Notes: generated from the letters alone by a model not told the origin. A stretch of 64,000 bases of DNA from Oleiharenicola sp. (GCA_025363455.1 JANYDW010000010.1:37193-101192); one strand, 5' to 3'. Counted from the first letter of the stretch, positions 19,251-27,773 are shown. Numbers and translations: made by a program.

Positions 19251-19443
19251 GGCAGTAAGCAAGCAGTTTGGATGGGTCGGTCAACGCTTGGTTGATTTGC
19301 CCGTGCCACTTACTCGCTTAAGCGTGGGTAGTTCATAACCCGAATCCAGTTTACTGCGGTTCCCTTCTATTGGATATACTTTATGAGTTTGCGGCCGAGA
19401 GGAGTGATGTGTGCCCCAAGTTCCTGTGCACCACGGGCTGTCA

Positions 19444-19569
19444 TCATGGTATCTGCTCCAGCGGTAGGTCGTGGAGTTTCAGCTCGGGATTTTTATCGGT
19501 GAAATACTTCGTCGACCACTCGTTGGGGAAGAGGACGACGGGGTTCTCGAACTTGTCGGCGCCGAAGCG
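19444..19569 (-). pseudogene. duplicated, divergent 3' end of prfC
   Basis: On the minus strand these bases encode about 40 residues (FGADKFENPVVLFPNEWS, then TKYFTDKNPELKLHDLPLEQ) ending in TGA. This matches the C-terminus of the intact prfC at 20180-20305 in the same orientation, with about 15 differences over about 117 bases by eye. The half nearest the toxin gene is almost identical. It has no start or N-terminal part. It directly follows the toxin stop, so the toxin-antitoxin pair sits between two copies of the prfC tail. The remaining bases, 19251-19443, show no supported gene. Confidence 0.85.
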
Positions 19570-19570
19570 A

Positions 19571-19861
19571 TCACTTCAAGGCTTGGCGGTTCTTGGTCGG
19601 GTTCTGGCGGCAGTCTAGGACGCGCCAGACGATGGCGGTGTCGCCCTCGACTTTGTAGTAGATGGCGTAGGGGAAGCGTTTGGCGAGATGACGGTAATAG
19701 CCGAAGATTTTGCGATGAACACCGGCGTCCAGAAGGAGGGAATCGATGTCAGCGAACAGCGAGTCGAAGAAATATTCACCGGCAGCTTGATCCTGACGGG
19801 AGTAGAAGCGCCGTCCATCAGCCAGATCCGCCAAGGCGGAGGGCAGAATCCGCAGCTTCAT
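19571..19861 (-). CDS. RelE/ParE-family toxin
   Basis: 96 residues. MKLRILPSALADLADGRRFYS and GYYRHLAKRFPYAIYYKVEGDTAIVWRVLDCRQNP fit the RelE/ParE superfamily: a two-helix N-terminus, then antiparallel strands, the RFPYAIYY strand and a final VLDCRQ-like strand. ParE-type members poison gyrase and RelE-type members cut mRNA on the ribosome; sequence alone does not decide which. The ATG overlaps the antitoxin stop as ATGA, the usual translational coupling. It is followed at once by the prfC-tail duplicate. Confidence 0.88.
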   Translation of the reverse strand: MKLRILPSALADLADGRRFYSRQDQAAGEYFFDSLFADIDSLLLDAGVHRKIFGYYRHLAKRFPYAIYYKVEGDTAIVWRVLDCRQNPTKNRQALK

Positions 19862-20073
19862 TTAAAGCGTTCGCGGAGTTCCTTCTTGGCGGTGGCCCAA
19901 TCAACCGGTTGCTCTTGCCCGGCCGCATAGCGCTGCTGCGTCTCGCGGAGGGCGTCGGCATGCCAGGCGGGTGATTCGAGTTTGTCCTCTTCGCGGCTCA
20001 GGGACTCCCAAAGGAGCTCCATGGCGTGGAGTTTTTCAGAGCGCGACATCTGCTGGATGGTCTGGAGTGTCAT
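19858..20073 (-). CDS. addiction-module antitoxin (PF09720 type)
   Basis: 71 residues from the ATG at 20073; an upstream extension to 20130 is unlike the family. MTLQTIQQMSRSEKLHAMELLWESLSREED plus a C-terminal ATAKKELRERF helix is typical of the short unstable antitoxins that precede RelE/ParE toxins. It is first in the two-gene operon and probably represses it together with the toxin. It is convergent in layout with nothing else: prfC lies upstream on the same strand, 107 bases away. Confidence 0.88.
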   Translation of the reverse strand: MTLQTIQQMSRSEKLHAMELLWESLSREEDKLESPAWHADALRETQQRYAAGQEQPVDWATAKKELRERFK

Positions 20074-20179
20074 GGCGATGATGGTTGTCGGCCCGCGACG
20101 AAAAGATGCGCGCCGAGGGGGAAAGGTCAACCGGGGAGTGGGTGATAGCTCACCGCGCTCATAGAGCGCCGCTTCAGAC

Positions 20180-21841
20180 TCAGCCCTTCGTCTGCTCCAG
20201 CGGGAGTTCGTGGAGCTTCAGTTCGGGGTTCTTCTCGGTGAAGTAGCGCGTGCTCCACTCGTTGGGGAAGAGAACGACGGGGTTCTCGAACTTGTCGGCG
20301 CCGAAGCTGACGCCGGTGGCGACGACCAGCTTGGTATGGTCGAAGGTGCCCTTGTTGGCGCTGACGGGCGTGCCGTCGGCGCGGGACAACCAGCGCAGGA
20401 CCGTCCAGGGCGTGGGCGTCAGACGCGACTCGGCGCCGTATTCGCTCTGGAGGCGCCATTGGACGACCTCAAACTGCAGCGGGCCGACGGCGGCGAGGAG
20501 AGTGGCGCCGGAGGGGGCGCTGCGGGCGCTGAAGGACTGGACGACGCCTTCCTGCAACAGCTGCTCCAAGCCAGCGCGGTATTTCTTGGAGTCGCCGGTG
20601 TTGGGATTGGTGATGTAGGTGAAGACTTCCGACGGGAAGCGCGGGATTTCGTCGTAGATGATGCTACGGTCGGTCGTGAGCGTGTCGCCGATCCCGAACT
20701 CGCTGTGGCCGACGAGGCCGATGACGTCGCCCGGCCAGGCTTCGTCCACCGTCTCGCGCTCGCGGCCGAAGAGCTTGTGGGAGGAGGAGAGGCGGACGGA
20801 TTTGCCCGTGCGCTGGTGGCTGACGACCATGTCGCGGTCGAACTTGCCGGAACACACGCGGAGAAAGGCAATGCGGTCGCGGTGCTTCGCGTCCATGTTG
20901 GCCTGGATCTTGAAGATGAAGCCGGAGAACTTCGGGTCGGTGACGGGCACCTCGCGAGCGACGGTCGGCTGTGGCAGGCCGGGGACGGTGACGCTGACGG
21001 ACTTGCGTGGAGCGGGCGGGACGGAGTCTTTCAGGAATCCGTTCAGGAGGAGCTCGATGCCGAAATTGTTCACGGCTGAGCCGAAGTAGACGGGCGTCTG
21101 CTGGCCGGCTTGGACGGCCTTGAGGTCGAAGGGGTGGCCGGCGCCGTCGAGCATGGCGAGCTGGTCCTTCACCTCGCCGTAGGTGTGGTCGTCGAGCTTG
21201 TTGCGAACGGCCGGGTCGTCGAGGGAGGTGACGTTGACCGGGGCCTGGAATTTGCCGCCGGGGACGCGCTCGAAGAGGTGCACCTCTTTGGTGCGTCGGT
21301 CGAACACGCCTTTGAATGACGGACCATTGCCGAGGGGCCACACGACGGGCGATGATTGCAGGCCGAGGACGTTTTCCAATTCATCGAGCAAGTCGATCGG
21401 GCTGCGGGTAGGCCGGTCGCACTTGTTCATGAAAGTGAAGATCGGGACACCACGGCGGCGGCACACCTCGAAGAGCTTGCGGGTCTGCGTCTCGACGCCC
21501 TTGGCGGCGTCGATGACCATGAGGGCGGCATCCACAGCGGTGAGCACGCGATAGGTGTCCTCGGAGAAGTCCTTGTGGCCGGGGGTGTCGAGGAGGTTGA
21601 CCGCGCAGCCAGCGAAATCGAATTGCAGGACGGTCGAGCTGATCGAGATGCCGCGCTGTTTCTCGAGTTCCATCCAGTCAGAGGCAGTGGCGCGCTGGTT
21701 CTTGCGGTCCTTGACGGCGCCGGCGAGGTGGATGGCGTTGCCGTAGAGCAGGAACTTCTCGGTCAGCGTCGTCTTGCCCGCATCGGGATGCGAGATGATC
21801 GCGAAAGTGCGACGGCGGGCGATTTCCTGGACGGGAGTCAT
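20180..21841 (-). CDS. prfC: peptide chain release factor 3
   Basis: 553 residues. It is a translational GTPase that releases RF1/RF2 from ribosomes after termination. The P-loop SHPDAGKTT lies at residues 17-25, DTPGHKDFSEDTYR is G3 and NKCDR is G4. The remainder shows RF3 domains II and III with the C-terminal LPLEQTKG. Start ATG at 21841 gives the standard MTPVQEIARRRTFAIISHP. The 3' end is the region duplicated at 19444-19569, next to the toxin-antitoxin pair. This suggests that the chromosome end of prfC has served as an insertion or recombination point. Confidence 0.96.
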   Translation of the reverse strand: MTPVQEIARRRTFAIISHPDAGKTTLTEKFLLYGNAIHLAGAVKDRKNQRATASDWMELEKQRGISISSTVLQFDFAGCAVNLLDTPGHKDFSEDTYRVLTAVDAALMVIDAAKGVETQTRKLFEVCRRRGVPIFTFMNKCDRPTRSPIDLLDELENVLGLQSSPVVWPLGNGPSFKGVFDRRTKEVHLFERVPGGKFQAPVNVTSLDDPAVRNKLDDHTYGEVKDQLAMLDGAGHPFDLKAVQAGQQTPVYFGSAVNNFGIELLLNGFLKDSVPPAPRKSVSVTVPGLPQPTVAREVPVTDPKFSGFIFKIQANMDAKHRDRIAFLRVCSGKFDRDMVVSHQRTGKSVRLSSSHKLFGRERETVDEAWPGDVIGLVGHSEFGIGDTLTTDRSIIYDEIPRFPSEVFTYITNPNTGDSKKYRAGLEQLLQEGVVQSFSARSAPSGATLLAAVGPLQFEVVQWRLQSEYGAESRLTPTPWTVLRWLSRADGTPVSANKGTFDHTKLVVATGVSFGADKFENPVVLFPNEWSTRYFTEKNPELKLHELPLEQTKG

Positions 21842-22276
21842 ATCAGAGGAGAGAAAACAGAGGACTGAGGACGGAACGAGACAGAGAGGTGAGAGGGAGA
21901 GTTGGTCAGGAAACGGGGCGGGCGGGCGGGTGTGAAGCCTTTTCTAGGGCGATCATAGCAGATGCACTATTTCTGGGCATGGGACGACCTTGGTCGGTCC
22001 TCCTTCACCAATGGACCGCGCAAGCGCGGCCCCTGCGGCAAACCAGCAGTCCAAGGAACGACCTTAAGCCTGCAGCGCTTGCGCCGTTGTTGGGGCATGA
22101 AGGATCCAGTCTTCAAAAAATTGAAGGACGACGCCGGTTTGATGCTGAGCGAGCTGTTTCTGGCGATCACGCATCGCCCGGCCCCGGGGAAATGGCGGGA
22201 TTCCCGCGACAATCCTCCAGCGCCTGAAATGGCCATGCTCAAACCCGTGTCGCCCCGGCAATATGGACTCTGGTAC
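21842..22276. other. intergenic region between prfC and the insertion sequence
   Basis: No gene is firmly supported in these 435 bases. Around 21983-22071 the DNA is rich in inverted segments, including CCGCGC-AA-GCGCGG at 22016-22029, and probably holds one more palindromic repeat. From 22097 a plus-strand frame (MKDPVFKKLKDDAGLMLSEL...) stays open into the left end of the IS, and could be the truncated start of a gene cut by the element. The family is not recognised and the matching 3' part is not seen beyond the IS. Confidence 0.5.
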
Positions 22277-22293
22277 GAATGGCGCTTAGATAA
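22277..22293 (+). repeat. IS left terminal inverted repeat
   Basis: 17 bases, GAATGGCGCTTAGATAA, exactly complementary to 24105-24121. Confidence 0.9.
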
Positions 22294-22624
22294 GGCGCAA
22301 AACTTTCTTGGAGAGCGGACTGCGACGCTCTGGGTCCGGAAAACGTGTGCGCATGATCTGCCGGGAGAGGCGGCGCATTTCCAGCAGAAGTTTTTGGACC
22401 CGGCGATGCTCGGTGATGGCTTTTTCCAGCCAATCCGCCTGTTCCTCTGAGAGCGCGAGGCTGACGGTTTTCGCTTTCACCTTGGTTGACCAGGTGAAGC
22501 GATTGCCGGATTGGCCGGCCGGTCGGCGGTAGACGGAGCCGTGACTGAGGTAGCCGGTGCTGGCGAGTTCATGCCGCAGGGCAGCGTAACGGGCTTCCAG
22601 TGGGGCGAGACGGGGAGAAGGCAT
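22286..22624 (-). CDS. DUF6788-like protein encoded within the IS
   Basis: 112 residues, beginning at the ATG at 22624 and ending inside the left inverted repeat. It has an N-terminal helical part (LEARYAALRHELASTGYLSHGSVYRR), then TWSTKVKAKTVSLALSEEQADWLEKAITEHRRVQKLLLEMRRLSRQIM. This order of a GxxxxGS-YRR patch, a strand pair and long helices resembles the DUF6788 proteins often found beside transposases. The function is unknown. It is divergent from the transposase, 59 bases apart. Its last codons overlap the terminal repeat, suggesting it belongs to the mobile unit. Confidence 0.62.
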   Translation of the reverse strand: MPSPRLAPLEARYAALRHELASTGYLSHGSVYRRPAGQSGNRFTWSTKVKAKTVSLALSEEQADWLEKAITEHRRVQKLLLEMRRLSRQIMRTRFPDPERRSPLSKKVLRLI

Positions 22625-22664
22625 CGGTGCTTTATGGCCGGCAGAGGTTGCTTCGTCAAGCCAT

Positions 22665-22682
22665 GGCCGTATAACTACGGCC
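22665..22682. promoter_or_regulatory. palindrome in the divergent IS gene spacer
   Basis: GGCCGTA-TAAC-TACGGCC has perfect 7-base arms directly before the transposase ATG. It could be an operator shared by both IS genes, or an RNA hairpin that limits transposase translation. The role is inferred from position only. Confidence 0.45.
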
Positions 22683-22683
22683 T

Positions 22684-24078
22684 ATGATGCCGTTCACACC
22701 GCATTTTCCGCAACTGCGCGCGCAGTGCGCCCCTTTGGGCACTCCTCTCCGGCGCGCGCAGTCCGCCACCACCTCACTCGGCGGCCTGGCCGCGCTATTC
22801 GGCGGTTATTTTCCCGGCCTCCTGGTCCCGGCCCGCACGGGAGCGGGCAGTCGTCAGCGCGACCTGCCCCGCGTCACGGTGTTCTGGGCGTTCCTCGGCC
22901 AGGTGTTCTTGCGCGGGGCCAGCTGCCGGTGGGCGTTGGCGCGGGTGCAGGCCGACGCCGTCGGCCGGGGCCGCCGGCCCCCCGGCGATGCCACCGGGGC
23001 GTATTGTCAGGCCCGCTCCGCCCTGCCGCTGGCCTGGCTGCAGGCGTTGTTCGCGGCTTTGAGCGGGTGGTTCGAGCGGCGGACCACCGGTCAGTGGCAT
23101 GGCCGCACCGTGCGCCTCGTCGATGCCACGGGGTTCTCCATGCCGGATACGGCGCGCAATCGCCGCGTCTGGCCGTATGCAGCCGGGCAAAAACCTGGCT
23201 GCGGGTTTCCCACGGGCAAGCTCGTCGGCCTGTTCTGCCTGCATACCGGCCGGATGCTGGCGTTTGCCCAAGGTGCCTGGAAGGCGCACGATCTGTCGCT
23301 GGCCCGCCTGCTGTTGCGCCACTTGCGGGCCGGCGAAGTGCTGGTCGCTGACCGCGCGTATTGCGGCTGGCTTTTTCTGGTCCAGCTGCGGGACCAGAAG
23401 ATCGATTTTGTGATCCGGCTGCACCAAGCCCGGCTCGTGCGTCCGGGCCGGGCCCGCTCGTGGCGGGAAGACTGGAAAAAACCGCAGCGTCCGCGCGGGC
23501 AGCCGCGCCGTTCGTGGCGCAAACAACCGGAGGCGCTGGCCGTCCGCTTGGTGCGCTTCCGGGTGGAAGTGCGCGGCTTCCGCACCCGCGAGGTAATCGT
23601 GGTCACCTCGTTGCTCGACGAGAAGGCGTTCCCCGACTCCGCGATCGCCGAACTCTACGGCCTGCGCTGGCAGATCGAGCTGCACTACCGCCAGATCAAG
23701 ACCAACCTCGCGCTCGATGTCCTGCGCGGCCTCTCGCCCCAAATGATCGAACGCGAACTGTGGATGCACGCCCTCGCCTATAATCTGGTGCGGGCGCTAC
23801 TGCTGGAGACGGCACGGGCGCATGCCGTCCCGCTCGAGCGGCTCAGCTTCAAGGGCGCGCTCGATGCCCTGCAGGCCTGGGCCGAGCGGGCGTTCGGCTC
23901 CCGCCGCCATCGCCGCCATGCTCGGTCTGCCTTGCTCTCCCGCCTCGCCAACGATCAGGTCCCTTGGCGTCCCGGCCGCCATGAACCTCGGGCGCGGAAG
24001 CGGCGCACCAAAGATTATCAGCTCCTCAGCCGTCCCCGCCACCGCATGCGTGTTTCCGCTTCCCGCCGACTACGATGA
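22684..24078 (+). CDS. IS4-family transposase
   Basis: 464 residues. The DDE catalytic residues fit D147 (RLVDATGFSMPD), D223 (VLVADRAYCGW) and E332 in YGLRWQIELHYRQIK. That last block spells the Y-(2)-R-(3)-E-(6)-K signature that defines IS4-type enzymes. The reading frame is intact with no frameshift, so the element may still be active. Arg content is very high in the C-terminal 60 residues. It cuts and joins the element ends bounded by the 17-base inverted repeats. Confidence 0.92.
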   Translation: MMPFTPHFPQLRAQCAPLGTPLRRAQSATTSLGGLAALFGGYFPGLLVPARTGAGSRQRDLPRVTVFWAFLGQVFLRGASCRWALARVQADAVGRGRRPPGDATGAYCQARSALPLAWLQALFAALSGWFERRTTGQWHGRTVRLVDATGFSMPDTARNRRVWPYAAGQKPGCGFPTGKLVGLFCLHTGRMLAFAQGAWKAHDLSLARLLLRHLRAGEVLVADRAYCGWLFLVQLRDQKIDFVIRLHQARLVRPGRARSWREDWKKPQRPRGQPRRSWRKQPEALAVRLVRFRVEVRGFRTREVIVVTSLLDEKAFPDSAIAELYGLRWQIELHYRQIKTNLALDVLRGLSPQMIERELWMHALAYNLVRALLLETARAHAVPLERLSFKGALDALQAWAERAFGSRRHRRHARSALLSRLANDQVPWRPGRHEPRARKRRTKDYQLLSRPRHRMRVSASRRLR

Positions 24079-24104
24079 AATCGAAGACCTGCTTCACTCG
24101 ACGG

Positions 24105-24121
24105 TTATCTAAGCGCCATTC
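24105..24121 (-). repeat. IS right terminal inverted repeat
   Basis: 17 bases, the exact reverse complement of 22277-22293. It ends 22 bases before the next gene's ATG, so the IS may provide or have replaced that gene's promoter. Confidence 0.9.
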
Positions 24122-24143
24122 AGACCTGACACTTTCTCTCCCC

Positions 24144-25160
24144 ATGAAAATCCCCGCTCTCTTCGTGCTCCTTTTGGCCGGCCTCGGTCTCCTGTCCGCC
24201 TGTAGCAAGCCCGCTGCGACGTCCGCCGCTACTTCCGCCGCCCCGGCGGCCGTCAAGATCGGCTATCTCGTGAAACAGCCCGAAGAGCCCTGGTTCCAGT
24301 ATGAGTGGAAGGGCGCGGACGCCGCCGCGAAGAAATACGGCCACGAGCTCGTCAAGCTCGGCGTACAGGACGGAGAAAAAGTCATGACAGCCATCGACAG
24401 CTTGGTGGCCGGCGGAGCGCAGGGCTTCGTGATCTGTACGCCTGATGTCCGCCTCGGACCGGCCATCGCGGCCCGCGCCAAGCTCACGGGCCTCAAACTC
24501 ATCACGGTGGACGACCGCTTTGTCTCGGCTGATGGCAGCTTCATGACCGACATACCTTACCTCGGCATGTCCGCCTCGAAGATTGGCGCTGCGCAAGGCT
24601 CGGCCCTCTATGCCGAGTTTCAGAAACGGGCCTGGCCCGTCGCCGAGACCGCCGTGTGCGCCGTCACCTTTGAGGAACTCGACACCGCGCGCGAACGTAC
24701 TGACGGTTCGATCGCCGCGCTCAAGTCCGCCGGGTTTCCGGCGGACCGGATTTTCAAGGCCCCGCAGAAGACCACCGACGTGCCCGGCAGCTTCGATGCA
24801 GCGGGCATTTTGCTCACCCAGCATCCCGGGGTGAAACACTGGCTGGTCCTCGGCATGAACGACACCGCCGTGCTCGGCGCGGTCCGCGCCACCGAAGGGC
24901 GGGGCTTTGCCGCCGAGAATGTTATCGGCATCGGCATCAATGGCACCGATTGCATCGACGAATTGCGCAAAGCCAAGCCGACTGGCTTCCATGGCTCCAT
25001 GCTCGTCTCCGCCCCGTCCGAGGGCTTCAACACCTCTGAGATGCTCTACCACTGGATCAAGGACGGGACGGCCCCCGCGCTCGACACGCGCACGACCGGC
25101 ATCCTCATCACCCGAGAGAATTTCGAGGCAGTGCTGCGGAAGGAAGGGATCATCGAGTAA
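24144..25160 (+). CDS. araF: L-arabinose-binding periplasmic lipoprotein
   Basis: 338 residues from the ATG at 24144; the longer frame to 24075 is IS DNA. It begins with a lipoprotein signal (LLAGLGLLSAC, Cys20). It then follows E. coli AraF closely: VKIGYLVKQPEEPWFQYEW, VQDGEKVMTAIDSL, GFVICTPDVRLG, ELDTARERTDGS, HPGVKHWLVLGMNDTAVLGAVRATEG, IGIGINGTD. It would deliver arabinose to an ABC importer. The ATPase and permease genes (araG, araH) are not downstream, where a repeat and a polymerase gene follow, so it is an orphan here. They may have been lost or may lie elsewhere. Confidence 0.9.
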   Translation: MKIPALFVLLLAGLGLLSACSKPAATSAATSAAPAAVKIGYLVKQPEEPWFQYEWKGADAAAKKYGHELVKLGVQDGEKVMTAIDSLVAGGAQGFVICTPDVRLGPAIAARAKLTGLKLITVDDRFVSADGSFMTDIPYLGMSASKIGAAQGSALYAEFQKRAWPVAETAVCAVTFEELDTARERTDGSIAALKSAGFPADRIFKAPQKTTDVPGSFDAAGILLTQHPGVKHWLVLGMNDTAVLGAVRATEGRGFAAENVIGIGINGTDCIDELRKAKPTGFHGSMLVSAPSEGFNTSEMLYHWIKDGTAPALDTRTTGILITRENFEAVLRKEGIIE

Positions 25161-25193
25161 GTCCGGTCTTTGACCGGTCGCCATGGCTTCGAA

Positions 25194-25264
25194 GGTGGAG
25201 CGCGGCCTCCGGACGCGCTGAATTACGTTCGTGGAAAAACCTGTCCAGAGGCCAGGTTCCACCT
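25194..25264. repeat. palindromic repeat, family GGTGGA-CGCGGCCTCCGGAC (copy 1)
   Basis: Arms at 25194-25217 and 25240-25264 are imperfect inverted copies built on AGGTGGA...GGCCTC-GGAC. The left arm is nearly identical to the left arm of the element inside murC at 51257-51326. It lies between convergent araF and the polymerase gene. Confidence 0.85.
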
Positions 25265-25286
25265 CGTCCAGCCACCCATCTCGCCC

Positions 25287-26582
25287 TCACCACGCCTCCG
25301 GCTCCGGCGCCGGTGGTTTCTTTTTCTTCAGCCGGCCCTCGTAGCTGCGGTCGATCTCCTCGATCTCGGGTTCCGGGATGCGGGTGAACGCGATGCGCAT
25401 CGGCGCGTCCGCCGTCGCGCCGTGCGCACTGCCGAGGTAAACGGTATTCTTCCCGAGGACTTTGTTGAGGTGGTCCACGGCTTGGAAAAGTTTGCCGCGC
25501 GTCTGCTCGGTCTGTTCCTCGAACAGGTCGGGCGTGTGCAACTTCAGGTCGATCAACCCGGTGAGATGCACGCCGATACGCAGCGGTTTACGTCGCGAGA
25601 ATTTCTCCGGCCGCCGGCCCCAGACCTCGTTGAGGGCATGCGTGAGCCGCAGCGAATCCTGCGTTTCCGTCAGCCGGATTTCCTCCGACCAGTACGTGTC
25701 GTCGGCGTAGTCCACCGACGCGCTCAGGGCCGAAGCGTAGAGTTGCGAGTGGCGCAGGCGCATCGCCGCCTTCTGCAGCAGGCGGTGCAGCACGGCGAGC
25801 GCGTCGGAGTGGTTGCGTTTCGCCGGCGGGAGCACGTGGCCATGGCCGATGCTCTGGCCGGTCTTCTGCTCGAAGTAGGGAAGATCCTCGCCGTGCAACA
25901 GGCGCCAGATCTGTTCGCCGCGCACCCCGCCCCAGATGCCGCGGAACTCCGCCATCGTGGCGGCGTAGAGCTGGGCCATCGTCGTGATGCCGTGCTCCTC
26001 GAGGCGACGTTGGATGTTGGGGCCGATGCCAGCGATGTCGCCAGGTTTAAGGTGCAACAGCTTCGCCGGAATGTCGTCGTCATCGAGGATGACGAGGCCG
26101 TCGGGCTTTTGCATATCGGAGGCGACCTTCGCCAGCAGCCAGGTGGGTGCGATGCCGATGGAGCTGCGGAGGAGCGGACCGACCTCGCGGGTGATTTTCG
26201 CCTTGATCTGTTTCGCCAGTTTTTCCGCGGCGCCGCGGTCCACCATGGCGTGCAGCTTGCACGTCACCTCGTCGATGGACTGCACCTCCATTTCGGGCAC
26301 GAGCGCGGCAATCGTCTCCTTCAGCCGTCGGTGATAGGCGATGTAAGTCTCGGGCCGCGCCTCGACAATGACGATGCCCGGACATAGGCGACGCGCGTCG
26401 GACACGCGGGCATTGCGCGTCAGGCCCAGTGCTTTGGCCTCGATGCTCAGCGCGACACAGCCGGTGGTCTCCGCCATCACCGGCACGATGCCGACCGGTT
26501 TGCCGCGCAACTCCGGCCGCTCCTGCTGCTCCACCGAGGCGAAGAAGGAGTTGAAATCGATCGTGAGGTAACGCAACGGCAC
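25287..26582 (-). CDS. Y-family DNA polymerase (DinB/UmuC type)
   Basis: 431 residues from a GTG at 26582. It is a translesion polymerase. The catalytic acidic residues are D9 in TIDFNSFFASVEQ and D104/E105 in QSIDEVT, and the helix-hairpin-helix segment DIAGIGPNIQRRLEEHGI fits the thumb. The little-finger domain follows (about 240-360). The C-terminus ends in KKKKPPAPEPEAW without a clear beta-clamp QL-type motif. It resembles the single-gene DNA polymerase Y family rather than imuB. There is no imuA or dnaE2 beside it, and no SOS box was recognised upstream. Confidence 0.9.
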   Translation of the reverse strand: MPLRYLTIDFNSFFASVEQQERPELRGKPVGIVPVMAETTGCVALSIEAKALGLTRNARVSDARRLCPGIVIVEARPETYIAYHRRLKETIAALVPEMEVQSIDEVTCKLHAMVDRGAAEKLAKQIKAKITREVGPLLRSSIGIAPTWLLAKVASDMQKPDGLVILDDDDIPAKLLHLKPGDIAGIGPNIQRRLEEHGITTMAQLYAATMAEFRGIWGGVRGEQIWRLLHGEDLPYFEQKTGQSIGHGHVLPPAKRNHSDALAVLHRLLQKAAMRLRHSQLYASALSASVDYADDTYWSEEIRLTETQDSLRLTHALNEVWGRRPEKFSRRKPLRIGVHLTGLIDLKLHTPDLFEEQTEQTRGKLFQAVDHLNKVLGKNTVYLGSAHGATADAPMRIAFTRIPEPEIEEIDRSYEGRLKKKKPPAPEPEAW

Positions 26583-26664
26583 GAGGCCAATTTTCGCAAC
26601 TCTGTCCCGGTGTCAAAGGTCCCGACGGATAACCTCGGGCCGGCCGGCTAAAGATCGGGCTCCA

Positions 26665-27726
26665 CTATACCGTCGTGGTTGGCCGTGGGGGTGCGATGGT
26701 GGTGCCTTCCACCAGGTTGGTTTCCACCAGGATTTTCCGTCGGGGTGAGGTGGGGTGAAGGATGCGACTGAGCAACCGGCTGATGGCGGAAGCACCAATG
26801 TCGCCATGAGCGACCGACAGGGTGGTCACCTGCCCCAGTCCCGGGGGCGGCTCGATGCCATCAAAGCCCGTGATTGAGCAGTCCTCGGGTACCCGCACGC
26901 CCCGGGAGCGGAGGTCGGTCATGAGTTGATAGGCCTGGTGATCGGCAGCGCAGACCCAGGCGGTGACCCCGGCCCCCCGCGTGAGTTTCGCCACCGTGTC
27001 GGCCACGGCATCATGCGTGAGGAGGGTGGGGTGATTCTTATGGATGTTAATGGTCCATTCGGGCGAAAATTCGAGGCTGTGCAGGAAAATGCCTTCGGCA
27101 TACGAGGCGAAGCGGCGCGAGGCCCAGCGCCCCCCGACGGGATACTGCCAAGTGACGAATCCGACCCGGCGGTGGCCGAGTTTCGCGAGACGTCCGATCA
27201 CACCGATGATATCGGAGTGATCCGTGTCGATGGTATCGATGGGCAGGTGGTCGTACTCGGTCAGGACCGACACGGTGGAGATCTTGGCGGAAAGTTGCAT
27301 GACCACCTCCGGCGCGAAGGGGTAGATAAGGATGAGGCCGCGCCAGTCGCTCGCGCGGATGTGGCGGAAAATGGGCTGGCGCAGGTTGTCCGGGCTGAGC
27401 TCGGCCGGGTCCTGGCTGACCACGTCCACGGCGATATGATCCAGGGTGGCGCGATCGCGGATGCCCTTGAGCACAGCCGGGAAGGTAGCCATTCCCAGGT
27501 TCACCGAGGGCATGCCGATCAGGACGCCAATGGAGAGGGGTTTGCTCTGTTTGCTGCGACGCACCACGCGGGTGGGTGCGTTGCGATAGCCGAGTTTTCC
27601 CGCGAGATCTTGTACGCGCGCGCGCGTCTCGGGATGGATGGCCGGATGATTGGAAAGACTGCGCGAAACCGTGGTTCGAGACAGATTGAGCAGCCGGGCC
27701 AGTTGCTGTTGATTCGGAGGGTTCAT
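26665..27726 (-). CDS. LacI-family transcriptional regulator
   Basis: 353 residues from the ATG at 27726; upstream in-frame codons extend into the AT-rich promoter region and are not family-like. The N-terminal helix-turn-helix is NQQQLARLLNLSRTTVSRSLSNHPAIHPETRARV, followed by a sugar-binding periplasmic-protein-like domain (SIGVLIGMPSVNLG..., DCSITGFDGIEPPPGLGQVTTL). It is divergent from the TonB receptor gene and probably controls that locus in response to a glycan-derived sugar. The sequence does not reveal the ligand. Confidence 0.93.
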   Translation of the reverse strand: MNPPNQQQLARLLNLSRTTVSRSLSNHPAIHPETRARVQDLAGKLGYRNAPTRVVRRSKQSKPLSIGVLIGMPSVNLGMATFPAVLKGIRDRATLDHIAVDVVSQDPAELSPDNLRQPIFRHIRASDWRGLILIYPFAPEVVMQLSAKISTVSVLTEYDHLPIDTIDTDHSDIIGVIGRLAKLGHRRVGFVTWQYPVGGRWASRRFASYAEGIFLHSLEFSPEWTINIHKNHPTLLTHDAVADTVAKLTRGAGVTAWVCAADHQAYQLMTDLRSRGVRVPEDCSITGFDGIEPPPGLGQVTTLSVAHGDIGASAISRLLSRILHPTSPRRKILVETNLVEGTTIAPPRPTTTV

Positions 27727-27773
27727 GCAGGTTCGCGTGACAATAGATGGCTGGGTGCTTCGGCTAAATGCAA

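Larger units (their letters stand above)
22277..24121. mobile_element. IS4-family insertion sequence, 1845 bp, with accessory divergent ORF
   Basis: The element is bounded by perfect 17-base terminal inverted repeats, GAATGGCGCTTAGATAA at 22277-22293 and its complement at 24105-24121. Inside are a minus-strand DUF6788-like gene and a plus-strand IS4-type transposase, transcribed divergently. The gap between them holds the palindrome GGCCGTA-TAAC-TACGGCC (22665-22682), ending one base before the transposase ATG. No target-site duplication is evident. The right end lies 22 bases upstream of the arabinose-binding protein start. Confidence 0.85.

Noticed and set aside
21962..22450. 162-codon plus-strand frame upstream of the transposase
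   Set aside because: Its second half runs through the IS inverted repeat and opposite the DUF6788-like gene. Only the 22097-22276 part could be a truncated gene, and it has no recognised relatives.
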